A stretch of 64,000 nt of DNA from Pseudomonas viciae (GCF_004786035.1 NZ_CP035088.1:1152001-1216000); one strand, 5' to 3'; counted from the first letter of the stretch, positions 29,604-40,390 are shown. Notes: a model not told the origin generated them from the letters alone. Numbers and translations: made by a program.

Positions 29604-30382
29604 GTGCGTTGCCCAACCTCAATGTGGCGCTGATCCAGACCACCCTGGCCTGGCACGATCGCCAGGCCAACCTGGAGCATTTCGACGGTTTGCTTGCACA
29701 GGCACGTGGCGCGGACCTGGTCATCCTGCCGGAAATGTTCACCACGGGCTTTTCCATGGAGTCCGAGACCCTGGCGGAGGCGGAGTGCGGCCCGGCGCAC
29801 AAGTGGCTCAAGGCCCAGGCGGCGAAGCTGAATGCGGTCATCACGGGCAGTGTGATCATCCAGGCGGCGGACGGCAGCCATCGCAATCGTCTGCTCTGGG
29901 CGCGCCCGGACGGGGAGGTGCTGCATTACGACAAGCGCCATCTGTTCCGCATGGCGGGGGAGCACAACCACTACACGCCGGGCGAGCGCCAGGTGCTGTT
30001 CGAACTCAAGGGCTGGCGCATTCGTCCGCTGATTTGCTACGACCTGCGCTTCCCGGTCTGGAGTCGCGATGCCGAGGACACCGACCTTTTGCTGTACACC
30101 GCCAACTGGCCCGGCGCCCGACGTCAGCACTGGAACCGGCTGCTGCCGGCCCGGGCGATCGAGAACCTGTGCTACGTGGCGGCGGTGAACCGCATCGGCA
30201 CCGACGGCAAGGGGTTTGCCTACACCGGTGACAGTCAGGTGTTGGACTTCCAGGGCGAAACCTTGCTCAGCGCTGGCGAGGCCGATGGTGTGTTCACGGT
30301 GTGTTTGAGCGCGGCAGACCTGGCGGCTTATCGCACGCGGTTTCCGGCGAACCTGGATGCCGATACGTTCGAATTCATCTGA
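29591..30382 (+). CDS. Omega-amidase (nitrilase superfamily, YafV/NIT2-like)
   Basis: A 263-residue carbon-nitrogen hydrolase. The catalytic triad is visible: E48 in 'ILPEMFTTGFSM', K115 in 'YDKRHLFRMAGE' and C149 in 'PLICYDLRFPVWSR'. This group hydrolyses alpha-ketoglutaramate and alpha-ketosuccinamate, the products of glutamine or asparagine transamination. The ATG at 29591 lies inside the end of the aminotransferase gene, so translation is coupled. Residues upstream of it in the open frame are not family-like. Confidence 0.9.
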   Translation: MRDLSALPNLNVALIQTTLAWHDRQANLEHFDGLLAQARGADLVILPEMFTTGFSMESETLAEAECGPAHKWLKAQAAKLNAVITGSVIIQAADGSHRNRLLWARPDGEVLHYDKRHLFRMAGEHNHYTPGERQVLFELKGWRIRPLICYDLRFPVWSRDAEDTDLLLYTANWPGARRQHWNRLLPARAIENLCYVAAVNRIGTDGKGFAYTGDSQVLDFQGETLLSAGEADGVFTVCLSAADLAAYRTRFPANLDADTFEFI

Positions 30383-30399
30383 TTGAAACGTTTCAGCCC

Positions 30400-30426
30400 T
30401 TTAGAAACGTTCGGGAGTGCCGATAA
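30400..30426 (+). promoter_or_regulatory. FliA (sigma28)-type promoter
   Basis: GCCGATAA (30419-30426) is a perfect sigma28 -10 element. Eleven bases upstream, TTTAGAAA matches the -35 TAAAGTTT at four of eight positions. The FlxA-like gene starts 25 bases downstream after an AAGGAGGAG ribosome site. In E. coli, flxA is a known FliA-dependent gene, which fits. Confidence 0.7.
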
Positions 30427-30450
30427 CCGGTCAGCCAAGGAGGAGTCCCT

Positions 30451-30867
30451 ATGACCAGTATCAGCGCTTCCACCCTCAACCCTTATCTGCAATCGGCCCC
30501 TAAAATTTCGATCAAGGGGGCTGCCGAAGAGACCGCGACCAGTCCTGCGGTAGTATCGATTGGTGACAGCGACGATAAAGCCCCTGCCAGCGGCGGCGCG
30601 CAAGGTGCCAGCGGTAGCGGCAGTGCCGGCAGCCCTAACCAACAGGTCATCGAACAGCTGAAGAAGCAGATCGAGCAGACCGAAAAGCTGTTGGCCCAAC
30701 AGCAAGCCCAATTGGCCCAGATCCAGAACAGCAAGGCCAATGAAGAGCAAAAGGCCCAGCAGGCCATGGCTCTTCAAGCCCAGATCATGGGCACCCAGGC
30801 GACTTTGATGAGCCTGCGCGGGTCGCTGTTGCAGGCTATGACTGTTTCTGTTGACACCCATGCCTGA
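30451..30867 (+). CDS. FlxA-like coiled-coil protein
   Basis: A 138-residue protein with a Ser/Gly/Ala-rich first half and a coiled coil at about residues 68-115 ('VIEQLKKQIEQTEKLLAQ', 'QAQLAQIQNSKANEEQKAQQ'), ending in 'LMSLRGSLLQAM'. This layout matches the FlxA-like family (PF14282) as I recall it. The sigma28-type promoter upstream suggests expression with late flagellar genes. The molecular role is unknown. No signal peptide is visible. Confidence 0.75.
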   Translation: MTSISASTLNPYLQSAPKISIKGAAEETATSPAVVSIGDSDDKAPASGGAQGASGSGSAGSPNQQVIEQLKKQIEQTEKLLAQQQAQLAQIQNSKANEEQKAQQAMALQAQIMGTQATLMSLRGSLLQAMTVSVDTHA

Positions 30868-30892
30868 CATTTTGGTTGCCTGACAGGGCCCT

Positions 30893-30955
30893 TTCGCGAG
30901 CAAGCCCGCTCCCACACAGCACCGATCCAGTGTGGGAGCGGGCTTGCTCGCGAAG
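30893..30955. repeat. REPIN
   Basis: TTCGCGAGCAAGCCCGCTCCCACA and its inverted partner TGTGGGAGCGGGCTTGCTCGCGAA form a nearly perfect 24-bp palindrome around a short spacer. It lies between two convergent genes. Confidence 0.92.
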
Positions 30956-30991
30956 AGGCCAGGGCAGTCGGCACAAAATCCCAAGCCAAAC

Positions 30992-31026
30992 AAAAAGGCC
31001 CCAGGGTTCACACCCCAGGGCCTTTT
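30992..31026 (-). terminator. Bidirectional terminator, mainly for leuA
   Basis: AAAAAGGCCCCAGGG-TTCACA-CCCCAGGGCCTTTT reads as a hairpin with flanking A and T tracts. It can serve leuA on the - strand and the FlxA-like gene on the + strand. Confidence 0.85.
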
Positions 31027-31047
31027 GCATTTCGGCTGAACGATCGA

Positions 31048-32727
31048 TCAGGCCGCTTTGGCTTCCGGCTGGCTCAGCGAGCGATTCAGCGCGCTGAACA
31101 GGGCCTTGAAGCTGGCGGTGGTGATGTTTTCATCGATGCCCACGCCGTGCACCGCACGCTCACCGTTGACCCGCAGTTCGATGTACGCGGCAGCCTTGGC
31201 ATTGGTGCCGGCGCCGATGGCGTGTTCGTTGTAGTCCATGATCTCCACTGGAATCGGCAGGCCGGCCACCAGCGCTTCCAGCGCGCCGTTGCCTTTGCCG
31301 CGCCAGTGCAGGTTGGTCTCGCCCTGGCCCTTGCTGGCCACTTCCACTTCCACGGCGCTGTTGCCGTTTTCTTCCTGCAGGCGATGGCTGACCAGCGCAT
31401 ACGGGGTGTTGGCTTGCAGGTATTCGCGTTGCAGCAAGCTGTGGATCTGCTGGGCAGTCATTTCCAGGCCCAGGCGATCGGTTTCACGCTGTACCACTTG
31501 GCTGAACTCGATCTGCATGCGACGCGGCAGGCTGATGCCGTATTCCTGCTCCAGCAGGTAGGCGATGCCGCCCTTGCCCGACTGGCTGTTTACACGAATC
31601 ACCGCTTCGTAGCTGCGGCCGATGTCGGCCGGGTCGATCGGCAGGTACGGTACTTCCCACAGCCCGTCGGATTTCTGCTGGGCAAAGCCTTTGCGGATCG
31701 CGTCCTGGTGTGAGCCGGAGAACGCGGTGTGAACCAGGTCGCCCACGTACGGATGACGCGGGTGCACCGGGATCTGGTTGCACTCTTCGACCACTTTGCG
31801 CACGCCGTCGATGTCGGAGAAATCCAGCTCAGGGTTGATGCCCTGGGTGTAGAGGTTCAGTGCCACGGTTACCAGGTCGACGTTCCCGGTGCGCTCGCCG
31901 TTGCCAAACAGGCAGCCTTCGACACGGTCGGCGCCGGCCATCAGGCCCAGCTCGGTAGCGGCCACGCCGGTGCCACGGTCGTTGTGGGTGTGCAGGCTGA
32001 TGAGCACGCTGTCGCGACGGCTGATGTTGCGGTGGAACCACTCGATCTGGTCGGCGTAGATGTTCGGGGTGGCGACTTCCACGGTAGCGGGCAGGTTGAG
32101 GATTACCTTGCGCTCAGGCGTCGGGTTCCACACTTCGATCACTGCGTCGCAGACTTCCTTGGCGAACTCCAGCTCGGTGGCGCTGAAGGTTTCTGGCGAG
32201 TACTCGAACTGCCATTGGGTTTCTGGCTGCTGCGCTGCGTATTTGACGAACAGCTTGGCCGCGTTCACCGCGATTTCCTTCACGCCTTCCTTGTCCTGGT
32301 TGAACACGATGCGGCGGAACGATGGGCTGGTGGCGTTGTACAGGTGGACGATGGCTTTTTTCGCGCCGCGCAGGGATTCGAAGGTGCGGGCGATCAGGTC
32401 TTCACGGGCCTGGGTCAGCACCTGGATGGTGGTGTCGTCCGGGATGTGGCCTTCTTCAATGAGGGTGCGCACAAAGTCGAAATCGGTCTGCGAAGCCGCC
32501 GGGAACGAGGCTTCGATTTCCTTGACGCCCACGGCCACCAGGGTTTTCCAGAAGCGCAGCTTCTTCACCGCGTCCATCGGCTCGATCAGCGACTGGTTGC
32601 CGTCGCGCAGGTCGGAACTGCACCAGATCGGCGCGGCGGTGATGGTCTTCGACGGCCAGGTGCGATCCGGCAGGTTGATAGTCGGGAAGGCGCGGTACTT
32701 GGAAGGCGGGTCTTTGAGCATGCTCAT
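31048..32727 (-). CDS. leuA: 2-isopropylmalate synthase
   Basis: First committed enzyme of leucine synthesis, condensing acetyl-CoA with 2-ketoisovalerate. The protein is 559 residues, the longer proteobacterial form. Active-site motifs are '[17 protein letters not shown]' near residue 35, the metal HxH in '[16 protein letters not shown]' near 245 and '[13 protein letters not shown]' near 275. The C-terminal leucine-sensing domain follows. The first of two nearby ATGs is preferred (AAGGA seven bases upstream). A leader peptide and promoter lie upstream. Confidence 0.96.
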   Translation of the reverse strand: MSMLKDPPSKYRAFPTINLPDRTWPSKTITAAPIWCSSDLRDGNQSLIEPMDAVKKLRFWKTLVAVGVKEIEASFPAASQTDFDFVRTLIEEGHIPDDTTIQVLTQAREDLIARTFESLRGAKKAIVHLYNATSPSFRRIVFNQDKEGVKEIAVNAAKLFVKYAAQQPETQWQFEYSPETFSATELEFAKEVCDAVIEVWNPTPERKVILNLPATVEVATPNIYADQIEWFHRNISRRDSVLISLHTHNDRGTGVAATELGLMAGADRVEGCLFGNGERTGNVDLVTVALNLYTQGINPELDFSDIDGVRKVVEECNQIPVHPRHPYVGDLVHTAFSGSHQDAIRKGFAQQKSDGLWEVPYLPIDPADIGRSYEAVIRVNSQSGKGGIAYLLEQEYGISLPRRMQIEFSQVVQRETDRLGLEMTAQQIHSLLQREYLQANTPYALVSHRLQEENGNSAVEVEVASKGQGETNLHWRGKGNGALEALVAGLPIPVEIMDYNEHAIGAGTNAKAAAYIELRVNGERAVHGVGIDENITTASFKALFSALNRSLSQPEAKAA

Positions 32728-32816
32728 CGGGGAATCCTTATTGTCGTGGCCGGAAAGAGGCGGCCTGCCGGTGTTCTGATGGGGGTGGCTTCACAGCCGG
32801 ATCGAGGTGTCGCGAT

Positions 32817-32894
32817 TCAGCCCGGCAGTCGTGCGCTGACGAGGCACAGGCTGCGGTGCTGGCGAAGCTGGATGAGGGTGTGAGAGGTTTTCAT
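32817..32894 (-). CDS. Candidate leuA leader peptide (25 codons)
   Basis: On the - strand a 25-codon frame reads M-K-T-S-H-T-L-I-Q-L-R-Q, then H-R-S-L-C-L-V-S-A-R-L-P-G and stop, about 90 bases before leuA. Five codons are Leu (CTC, CTT, CTG, CTC, CTG). The likely promoter places the transcript start at or next to the ATG, so it would be translated almost without a leader. A role in leucine-dependent control of leuA is inferred. I see no classical terminator with a T-run between it and leuA. Confidence 0.5.
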   Translation of the reverse strand: MKTSHTLIQLRQHRSLCLVSARLPG

Positions 32895-32901
32895 GCCCTC
32901 A

Positions 32902-32930
32902 ACCCTAACCGCGTGAGGGGCGGATCGCAA
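32902..32930 (-). promoter_or_regulatory. Putative leuA promoter
   Basis: On the - strand there is TTGCGA (32930-32925), a 17-base spacer and TAGGGT (32907-32902). The -35 is good and the -10 fair. The expected start point is about one base before the leader-peptide ATG. Confidence 0.55.
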
Positions 32931-33073
32931 GCAGTCGGGAAAAATTGAGAGAAGTTCTGTTTTTGGAACGGTTTGCGAGATTTAATCGCGTGTTCTTGGG
33001 TAAATTGTAGTTTTATTGCGTCGATGTTTGGAGCTCGGCAATCCATGGGGAGGTGGTGATGCTGCTGCCGTCA

Positions 33074-33156
33074 TCGCGAGCAAGCTCGCTCCCACAAGTA
33101 AAGCGGCGTTTTTCAGAACGCCGAAATACCCATGTGGGAGCAAGCTTGCTCGCGAA
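33074..33156. repeat. REPIN
   Basis: TCGCGAGCAAGCTCGCTCCCACAA and inverted TGTGGGAGCAAGCTTGCTCGCGAA flank a spacer with its own hairpin (GGCGTTTTTCAGAACGCC). It fills most of the gap between the leuA promoter and the M23 peptidase gene. The remaining bases at 32931-33073 are AT-rich with no feature I can name. Confidence 0.9.
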
Positions 33157-33180
33157 GAGGCCATTAGCCTTGCACAAGGC

Positions 33181-34002
33181 TCAGGGCTGGAACGCCCCAA
33201 TAAAAATCGCCGGATCCACCCGCGCATCGTTCAGGCTGATGTTCCAATGCATGTGCGGCCCGGTCGCCCGGCCGGTGGCGCCGACCTTGCCCACCACCGT
33301 GCCCCGGGCCAATTGCTGGCCGACCTTCACGTCGATCTTCGACATGTGGCAGAACATGCTGATGAAGCCCTGGCCATGGTCGACGAACACGGTGTTGCCA
33401 TTGAAGAAGTAATTGCCGGTGAGGATTACTTTGCCGGCGGCCGGGGTCTTGATCGGCGTGCCGGCGGGCACGGCGAAGTCCAGGCCGGCGTGGGGGTTGC
33501 GCTCTTCGCCGTTGAAGAACCGGCGCACGCCAAACTTGCTCGACAGCGGGCCGTTGACCGGTTTGTCCAGCAACAGGTTGCTGGGGATGTTCGGGCTGAA
33601 GCTGCGGTAGGCCTTCAGTTGCACGGCCAGTTCCGCGTCGATGCGCTTGAGATCCGCCGGGTTCGGGTTGACCTGGCGTTTGTTCTTCAGGGTGATGTGT
33701 TGCTCGGGGTACTTTTTATAGCCGACCACGAACGGCTGGGTGCTGCCGCCACTGCTGATTTGCTGGGTGCCGGGCTGGACCGTCAGCGGGATGCCGACAA
33801 TCGCCAGCCAGTTGTCCTGTTCCTTGACCACCAGCACCGGCTTGCCCTGGTAACTGGCTTTCGGTGCCTTGGCCGCGCTGCCCAGATCGACCACGGCCAC
33901 GCCGCCGGGCACCGGTTTGTTCAACAGGCGGCTGATGTAACTGTCGGCGTGGGCGTTGAGGGTCAGGCACAGCAAGAGCAATGGAGCGAGATATCGCGGC
34001 AT
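33181..34002 (-). CDS. Periplasmic M23 family metallopeptidase
   Basis: A 273-residue LytM/peptidoglycan endopeptidase-type protein with a signal peptide ('YLAPLLLLCLTLNAHA', cleavage near 20). The C-terminal M23 domain keeps the zinc ligands in 'NPHAGLDFAVPAG' (HxxxD) and 'GPHMHWNIS' (HxH), and 'VFVDHGQGFISMFCHM' is typical. It probably cleaves or helps remodel peptidoglycan cross-links. The ATG is preceded by AAAG, and xseA ends three bases upstream. Confidence 0.93.
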   Translation of the reverse strand: MPRYLAPLLLLCLTLNAHADSYISRLLNKPVPGGVAVVDLGSAAKAPKASYQGKPVLVVKEQDNWLAIVGIPLTVQPGTQQISSGGSTQPFVVGYKKYPEQHITLKNKRQVNPNPADLKRIDAELAVQLKAYRSFSPNIPSNLLLDKPVNGPLSSKFGVRRFFNGEERNPHAGLDFAVPAGTPIKTPAAGKVILTGNYFFNGNTVFVDHGQGFISMFCHMSKIDVKVGQQLARGTVVGKVGATGRATGPHMHWNISLNDARVDPAIFIGAFQP

Positions 34003-34005
34003 GAA

Positions 34006-35385
34006 TCAATCCAGTAAAGAAAGGGTGACCGGCGTCAGGTGATTGTCTTCGACCCGCACCAGCAGTTCGCCTTCGCCGAGCTTGGCGGTCAGGCGTTGGC
34101 CGGTCTGGGTTTGTCCGGCGCTGCGGATCGCCTGGCCGCGCTCGTCGAGCAAAATGCTGTAGCCCCGGCCAAGGGTCGCCAGGGGGCTGACGATGTGCAA
34201 GGTCTGCATCTGGTTGTGCAATTGCACCCGTCGCGCTTTCAAGCCTTCACGCATGGCCCTGGGTAGACGTTCGGCCAGGCTGTCCAGGCGCTGGCGCAGC
34301 ATCGCCAGTTGCCGGCCCGGATGTTGCCCGGCCAAGCGGGTTTCCAGGCGGATCAGCCGTTCGCGGCGGGTGTTGAGGCTGCGCTCGAAGGCCCGGCGCA
34401 TGCGCATGTCCAGGTCGTCGAGGCGTTGGGCTTGCTGGCGCAGGCGTTCACCGGGATGGCGCAGGCGCCGGGTCAGGCCCTCGAGGCGCAGTTGATCGCG
34501 CATCAGGCGGTCGCGCATGCGCATCACCAGCCGGCGATGCAGGCTTTCGACCCGGCGCACCAGATCCCCTGCATCCGGGGCCAGCAGTTCGGCTGCGGCG
34601 GACGGGGTAGGGGCGCGCACGTCGGCGACGAAATCGCTGATGGACACGTCGGTCTCATGGCCGACGGCGCTGACGATCGGCGTGACGCAGGCATCCACCG
34701 CCCGCGCCACGGCTTCTTCGTTGAAGCACCACAAGTCCTCCAGCGAACCGCCGCCCCGGGCCAGGATCAGCGCATCGAAACCCCGGGCATCGGCCAGTTT
34801 CAGGGCGCGGACGATTTGTGCGGTGGCTTCGCGGCCCTGCACGGCGGTGGGAATCAGGGTCAGGGCAATTTGCGGCGCCCGGCGGCGGAAGACGCTGATG
34901 ATGTCGCGGATCACCGCACCGGTGGGCGAGCTGATGATGCCGATGCGTTGCGGGTGGGCCGGTAGCGGCACCTTGCGCTCGGCGCTGAACAGGCCTTCGG
35001 CGCTGAGCTTTTCCTTCAGGGCATCGAAGGCCAGGCGCAGGGCACCGTCGCCAGCCGGCTCCACGGTGTCGAGGATCAGTTGGTAGTCGCCACGGCCCTC
35101 GAACAGCGAGACCTTGCCGCGCACCTTCACCGCCAGCCCGTCTTTCAAGGCCTGGCGCACCCGCGCGGCGTTCTGCCGGAACAGCGCGCAACGCACCTGG
35201 GCGCCGCTGTCCTTGAGGGTGAAATACACGTGGCCGGAGGCCGGACGGGCAAGGTTGGAGATCTCGCCCTCGACCCAGATGTTGCTGAACACGTCTTCGA
35301 GCAACACCCGCGCACGGCCGTTGAGCTGGCTGACAGTCAGGACCTCGCGGTCCAGGCCCAGTCGGGCAAAGGGATCTTTAATCAT
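34006..35385 (-). CDS. xseA: Exodeoxyribonuclease VII large subunit
   Basis: Single-strand exonuclease subunit of 459 residues. It has an N-terminal OB-fold ('VSQLNGRARVLLEDVF', 'IWVEGEISNLARPASGHVYF'), a catalytic core ('GIISSPTGAVIRDIISVF', 'LILARGGGSLEDLWCFNEE', 'VGHETDVSISDFVAD') and a long coiled-coil region. The start at 35385 ('MIKDPFARLGLDREV') is the conserved one. The open frame upstream crosses a REPIN and is not coding. XseA is a partner gene in some Salmonella retrons, but this copy is the ordinary chromosomal one, far from the retron. Confidence 0.96.
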   Translation of the reverse strand: MIKDPFARLGLDREVLTVSQLNGRARVLLEDVFSNIWVEGEISNLARPASGHVYFTLKDSGAQVRCALFRQNAARVRQALKDGLAVKVRGKVSLFEGRGDYQLILDTVEPAGDGALRLAFDALKEKLSAEGLFSAERKVPLPAHPQRIGIISSPTGAVIRDIISVFRRRAPQIALTLIPTAVQGREATAQIVRALKLADARGFDALILARGGGSLEDLWCFNEEAVARAVDACVTPIVSAVGHETDVSISDFVADVRAPTPSAAAELLAPDAGDLVRRVESLHRRLVMRMRDRLMRDQLRLEGLTRRLRHPGERLRQQAQRLDDLDMRMRRAFERSLNTRRERLIRLETRLAGQHPGRQLAMLRQRLDSLAERLPRAMREGLKARRVQLHNQMQTLHIVSPLATLGRGYSILLDERGQAIRSAGQTQTGQRLTAKLGEGELLVRVEDNHLTPVTLSLLD

Positions 35386-35462
35386 GGGCGGCATGATAAG
35401 GGCATTCGCCGGTGAATCTCCATGTGTGCAGATAATTCCTCCTGTCAGACCGAGTCGCCGCC

Positions 35463-35533
35463 TTCGCGAGCAAGCCCGCTCCCACAGGATTGGGCGCACA
35501 CGGAACCAATGTGGGAGCGGGCTTGCTCGCGAA
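35463..35533. repeat. REPIN
   Basis: TTCGCGAGCAAGCCCGCTCCCACA and inverted TGTGGGAGCGGGCTTGCTCGCGAA, 23-base spacer, in the divergent gap between xseA and the TauE-like gene. Confidence 0.92.
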
Positions 35534-35618
35534 GGTGATGGATCAGTCACCACAAATGCTGGATGTACCCCACAGGATCTGGCTAAAGTCGCCCGCTTCG
35601 TCATCAAGGAAGTCGGCA

Positions 35619-36386
35619 ATGGATCTTCTGTCATGGCTAGGCCAATGGGCATTCGCGCCAACGCAATGGCTGGTGATCGGCCTGGCCATCGCCCTGGCCT
35701 ACATCGTGTTCGGCATCGCCGGGTTCGGCACGGCGTTGGTGGCCGCCCCCATCCTACTGTTGTTCATGCCACTGTCGAAAATCATTCCGTTGCTGGTCTT
35801 GCTCGATTTTGTCGCGGCCTTCGGCAACCTGTTGCCATCGCGCCGGGACGTCTCCCGACCGGAGCTGCTGCGGTTGCTGCCCTGCATGGCGGTGGGCTGC
35901 ACCCTGGGGGTGATTTTCCTGCTCAACCTCAAATCCGACCTGTTGTTGCTGTTGATGGGGCTGTTCATCTGCAGCTATGCGATCTACAGCCTGTCGATAA
36001 AAAGACGGCCGGCGCAGTTGTCGGCGTTGTGGGCGTTCCCGATGGGCACGGTGGGCGGGATGTTCGGCGCATTGTTTGGCAGTGGCGGCTTTTTATATGC
36101 CATCTACCTGAACAGCCGCTTGTCCAAGGAAGCGGCCCGCGCCACCCAAAGCGCGCTGATCAGTTGCAGTACCGTGGTGCGCCTGGGCTTGTTCGCTGTC
36201 GCGGGGGTGTATGCCGAGCTACCCTTATTGATACTGGCGCTGTGTTTGTTACCGGCCATGGCGCTGGGGCTGTGGGTGGGCCGTCGCCTGACCCTGCGAA
36301 TGTCACACGAGACGTTCGTGCGCCTGGTGACCTGGCTGGTGCTCGCCAGCGGCATCGCATTGATCGGCCGGTACCTGAGTGCTTGA
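35619..36386 (+). CDS. TauE/SafE (DUF81) family membrane permease
   Basis: A 255-residue integral membrane protein with about seven or eight helices. The typical repeated signatures are 'IVFGIAGFGTALVAAPIL' near residue 30 and 'GGMFGALFGSGGFLYAIYL' near 150. The family is linked to export or uptake of sulfite, sulfoacetate and related anions, and the substrate here cannot be told. The ATG at 35619 gives 'MDLLSWLGQW'. Residues in the open frame before it come from a REPIN. Confidence 0.9.
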   Translation: MDLLSWLGQWAFAPTQWLVIGLAIALAYIVFGIAGFGTALVAAPILLLFMPLSKIIPLLVLLDFVAAFGNLLPSRRDVSRPELLRLLPCMAVGCTLGVIFLLNLKSDLLLLLMGLFICSYAIYSLSIKRRPAQLSALWAFPMGTVGGMFGALFGSGGFLYAIYLNSRLSKEAARATQSALISCSTVVRLGLFAVAGVYAELPLLILALCLLPAMALGLWVGRRLTLRMSHETFVRLVTWLVLASGIALIGRYLSA

Positions 36387-36458
36387 CCTGGCTTGGCCAG
36401 GGATTAAGCTGCCGCCCCCTACCAATAGCCCCAGCCAGAGAAACCGCCAGGCCCCGCC

Positions 36459-37007
36459 ATGAATTCGCAAAGCATCATCGTCCCGAAAATTTCCACCCTG
36501 CCGGTCCACGAGCCTCGGGCCCGGGCGATTGTGCGCTGGCTGGTGCGCAAGAATATCGTCGAAGAACAACTGACCACCTGCGGGCGCACCGGCAATCGCA
36601 TGGCCCACGCCATCGCCCCTGGCGCCCGCGACGTGGTCATGCGCCCTGAAGCCTTGCCGTTCGGCGAGGCGATCAATGGCCTGGAAATCATCACCAAGCG
36701 TTGCATCTACACCCCGGCCAAGGGGTTTCTGGAAGAGGCCGGCTGCGCCGAGTGCCGCAAGGAAATCGGCGAGGCGTTGTTCGAAAGCCTGGAAGACTGG
36801 ATGCCGGCCCGCACCGACAACTTCACCTGCCCCGAATGTGGACACGAAGACGACATCAATGGCTTTCTGTTCCTGCAGCCCTGTGGGTTCTCGAACCTGG
36901 GGTTCATTTTCAATAACTGGCTGGAGGCGGGGTTCAAGCAGGCGTTTCTGGATGAGTTCGCCGATTGGCTGGATCAGCCGGTGAGTTGGGTGAAGGTGCA
37001 ATTGTAG
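36459..37007 (+). CDS. Conserved hypothetical protein with a four-Cys zinc ribbon
   Basis: A 182-residue cytoplasmic protein. 'CAECRKEIGEALF' near residue 95 and 'CPECGHEDDINGF' near 124 give two CxxC pairs, consistent with one zinc ribbon. The C-terminus is Trp/Phe-rich ('FNNWLEAGFKQAFLDEFADW'). Homologues in Pseudomonas have sometimes been labelled sugar ABC transporter ATPase, but there is no Walker A, signature or Walker B motif, so that name is not supported. The function is unknown. It lies just upstream of guaB. Confidence 0.75.
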   Translation: MNSQSIIVPKISTLPVHEPRARAIVRWLVRKNIVEEQLTTCGRTGNRMAHAIAPGARDVVMRPEALPFGEAINGLEIITKRCIYTPAKGFLEEAGCAECRKEIGEALFESLEDWMPARTDNFTCPECGHEDDINGFLFLQPCGFSNLGFIFNNWLEAGFKQAFLDEFADWLDQPVSWVKVQL

Positions 37008-37082
37008 GGGCGCCGTAATAACCCCTGTGGGAGCGGGCAGCCAGGCATTGATTTAGCCCATCGATCACCCCGGCAATAATAG

Positions 37083-38630
<1,548 letters not shown>

Positions 38631-38709
38631 GGCCTTCAGTAAAACGTTAATCACCGGGGCTGTTCATTCAGCCCCGAGTTGTTTCTGATTCACTACATGA
38701 GAATGAGTC

Positions 38710-40287
38710 ATGGCCCTCGACATTCACGCTCACCGCATCCTGATCCTCGACTTCGGTTCCCAGTACACCCAGCTGATTGCCCGCCGCGTGCGTGAAATCG
38801 GCGTGTACTGCGAATTGCATCCGTTCGACATGGATGACGAAGCGATTCGCGAATTCGCGCCTAAAGGCGTCATCCTCGCCGGCGGCCCCGAGTCCGTGCA
38901 CGAAGCCAACAGCCCGCGCTGCCCGCAAGCGGTGTTCGACCTGGGCGTGCCGGTCTTCGGCATCTGCTACGGCATGCAGACCATGGCTGAACAGCTGGGC
39001 GGCAAGGTAGAAGGTTCCGACCTGCGTGAGTTCGGTTATGCCCGCGTTGACGTGGTCGGCAAGAGCCGTCTGCTGGACGGCATCGAAGACCATATCGACG
39101 CCGACGGCCTGTTCGGTCTCGACGTGTGGATGAGCCACGGTGACAAGGTCACCAGGATGCCGGAAGACTTCCACATCCTGGCCAGCACCCCGAGCTGCCC
39201 GATCGCCGGCATGTTCAACGATGACCGCCGTTACTACGGCGTGCAGTTCCACCCGGAAGTGACCCACACCAAGCAGGGCGGCCGCATCCTGTCGCGCTTC
39301 ATCCTCGACATCTGCGAGTGTGAAGCCCTGTGGACCCCGTCGAAGATCGCTGAAGACGCCATCGCCCAGGTGCGTGCCCAGGTCGGTACCGACAATGTGC
39401 TGCTCGGCCTGTCCGGCGGTGTGGACTCCTCGGTGGTCGCCGCGCTGCTGCACAAGGCCATCGGCGACCAGCTGACCTGCGTCTTCGTCGACAACGGCCT
39501 GCTGCGCCTGCACGAAGGCGAGCAAGTGATGGCCATGTTCGCCGAGAACATGGGCGTCAAGGTGATCCGCGCCAACGCCGAAGAGCAGTTCCTGAACAAC
39601 CTGGCCGGCGAGTCCGACCCGGAGAAGAAGCGCAAGATCATCGGCCGCACCTTCATCGACGTGTTCGATGCCGAATCCTGCAAGCTGGACAACATCAAGT
39701 ACTTGGCCCAGGGCACCATCTACCCCGACGTGATCGAGTCGGCCGGCGCCAAGAGCGGCAAGGCCCACGTGATCAAGTCCCACCACAACGTCGGTGGCCT
39801 GCCGGAAGAGATGAACCTCAAGCTGGTCGAACCGCTGCGCGAACTGTTCAAGGATGAGGTGCGTCGCCTCGGCCTGGAACTGGGCCTGCCGTACGACATG
39901 GTCTACCGCCACCCATTCCCAGGCCCGGGCCTGGGCGTGCGGATCCTCGGTGAAGTGAAGAAGGAATACGCCGACCTGCTGCGTCGCGCCGACCACATCT
40001 TCATCGAAGAACTGCGCAAGGCCGACTGGTACCACAAGGTCAGCCAGGCGTTCGTGGTGTTCCAACCGGTGAAATCCGTTGGCGTGGTTGGTGATGGCCG
40101 TCGCTACGCCTGGGTCGTGGCCCTGCGTGCCGTGGAAACCATCGACTTCATGACCGCTCGCTGGGCGCACCTGCCATACGAGCTGCTAGAAACCGTTTCC
40201 GGGCGCATCATCAACGAAATCGAAGGTATTTCTCGCGTGACGTATGACGTGTCGAGCAAGCCGCCGGCGACGATTGAGTGGGAATGA
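38710..40287 (+). CDS. guaA: GMP synthase (glutamine-hydrolysing)
   Basis: Converts XMP to GMP. The protein is 525 residues. The class I amidotransferase domain has its Cys in '[15 protein letters not shown]' (about 86) and a His/Glu pair in '[11 protein letters not shown]'. The ATP pyrophosphatase P-loop is '[15 protein letters not shown]' near 233. The C-terminal dimerisation domain ends 'PPATIEWE'. It forms an operon with guaB. Confidence 0.98.
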   Translation: MALDIHAHRILILDFGSQYTQLIARRVREIGVYCELHPFDMDDEAIREFAPKGVILAGGPESVHEANSPRCPQAVFDLGVPVFGICYGMQTMAEQLGGKVEGSDLREFGYARVDVVGKSRLLDGIEDHIDADGLFGLDVWMSHGDKVTRMPEDFHILASTPSCPIAGMFNDDRRYYGVQFHPEVTHTKQGGRILSRFILDICECEALWTPSKIAEDAIAQVRAQVGTDNVLLGLSGGVDSSVVAALLHKAIGDQLTCVFVDNGLLRLHEGEQVMAMFAENMGVKVIRANAEEQFLNNLAGESDPEKKRKIIGRTFIDVFDAESCKLDNIKYLAQGTIYPDVIESAGAKSGKAHVIKSHHNVGGLPEEMNLKLVEPLRELFKDEVRRLGLELGLPYDMVYRHPFPGPGLGVRILGEVKKEYADLLRRADHIFIEELRKADWYHKVSQAFVVFQPVKSVGVVGDGRRYAWVVALRAVETIDFMTARWAHLPYELLETVSGRIINEIEGISRVTYDVSSKPPATIEWE

Positions 40288-40355
40288 GTCAGGCGTAAAT
40301 AAATATAGGTACCGCTGACGGTCCTTATATTGCCTCCGGCACCTGCCTTGATCAA

Positions 40356-40390
40356 AAGCCCTGTGGATAACTTCCACAGGGCTTTTTTCA
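40356..40390 (+). terminator. Terminator after guaA
   Basis: AAGCCCTGTGGA-TAACT-TCCACAGGGCTT followed by TTTT. The loop side contains TGTGGATAA, a DnaA-box match that is probably incidental. Confidence 0.92.

Noticed and set aside
34006..35385. xseA as a retron-associated gene
   Set aside because: Some Salmonella retrons interact with exonuclease VII, but this is the standard chromosomal xseA more than 30 kb from the retron.
40362..40370. TGTGGATAA, a perfect DnaA-box sequence
   Set aside because: It is a single site inside the guaA terminator hairpin, with no cluster of boxes or AT-rich unwinding region nearby. Most likely chance.
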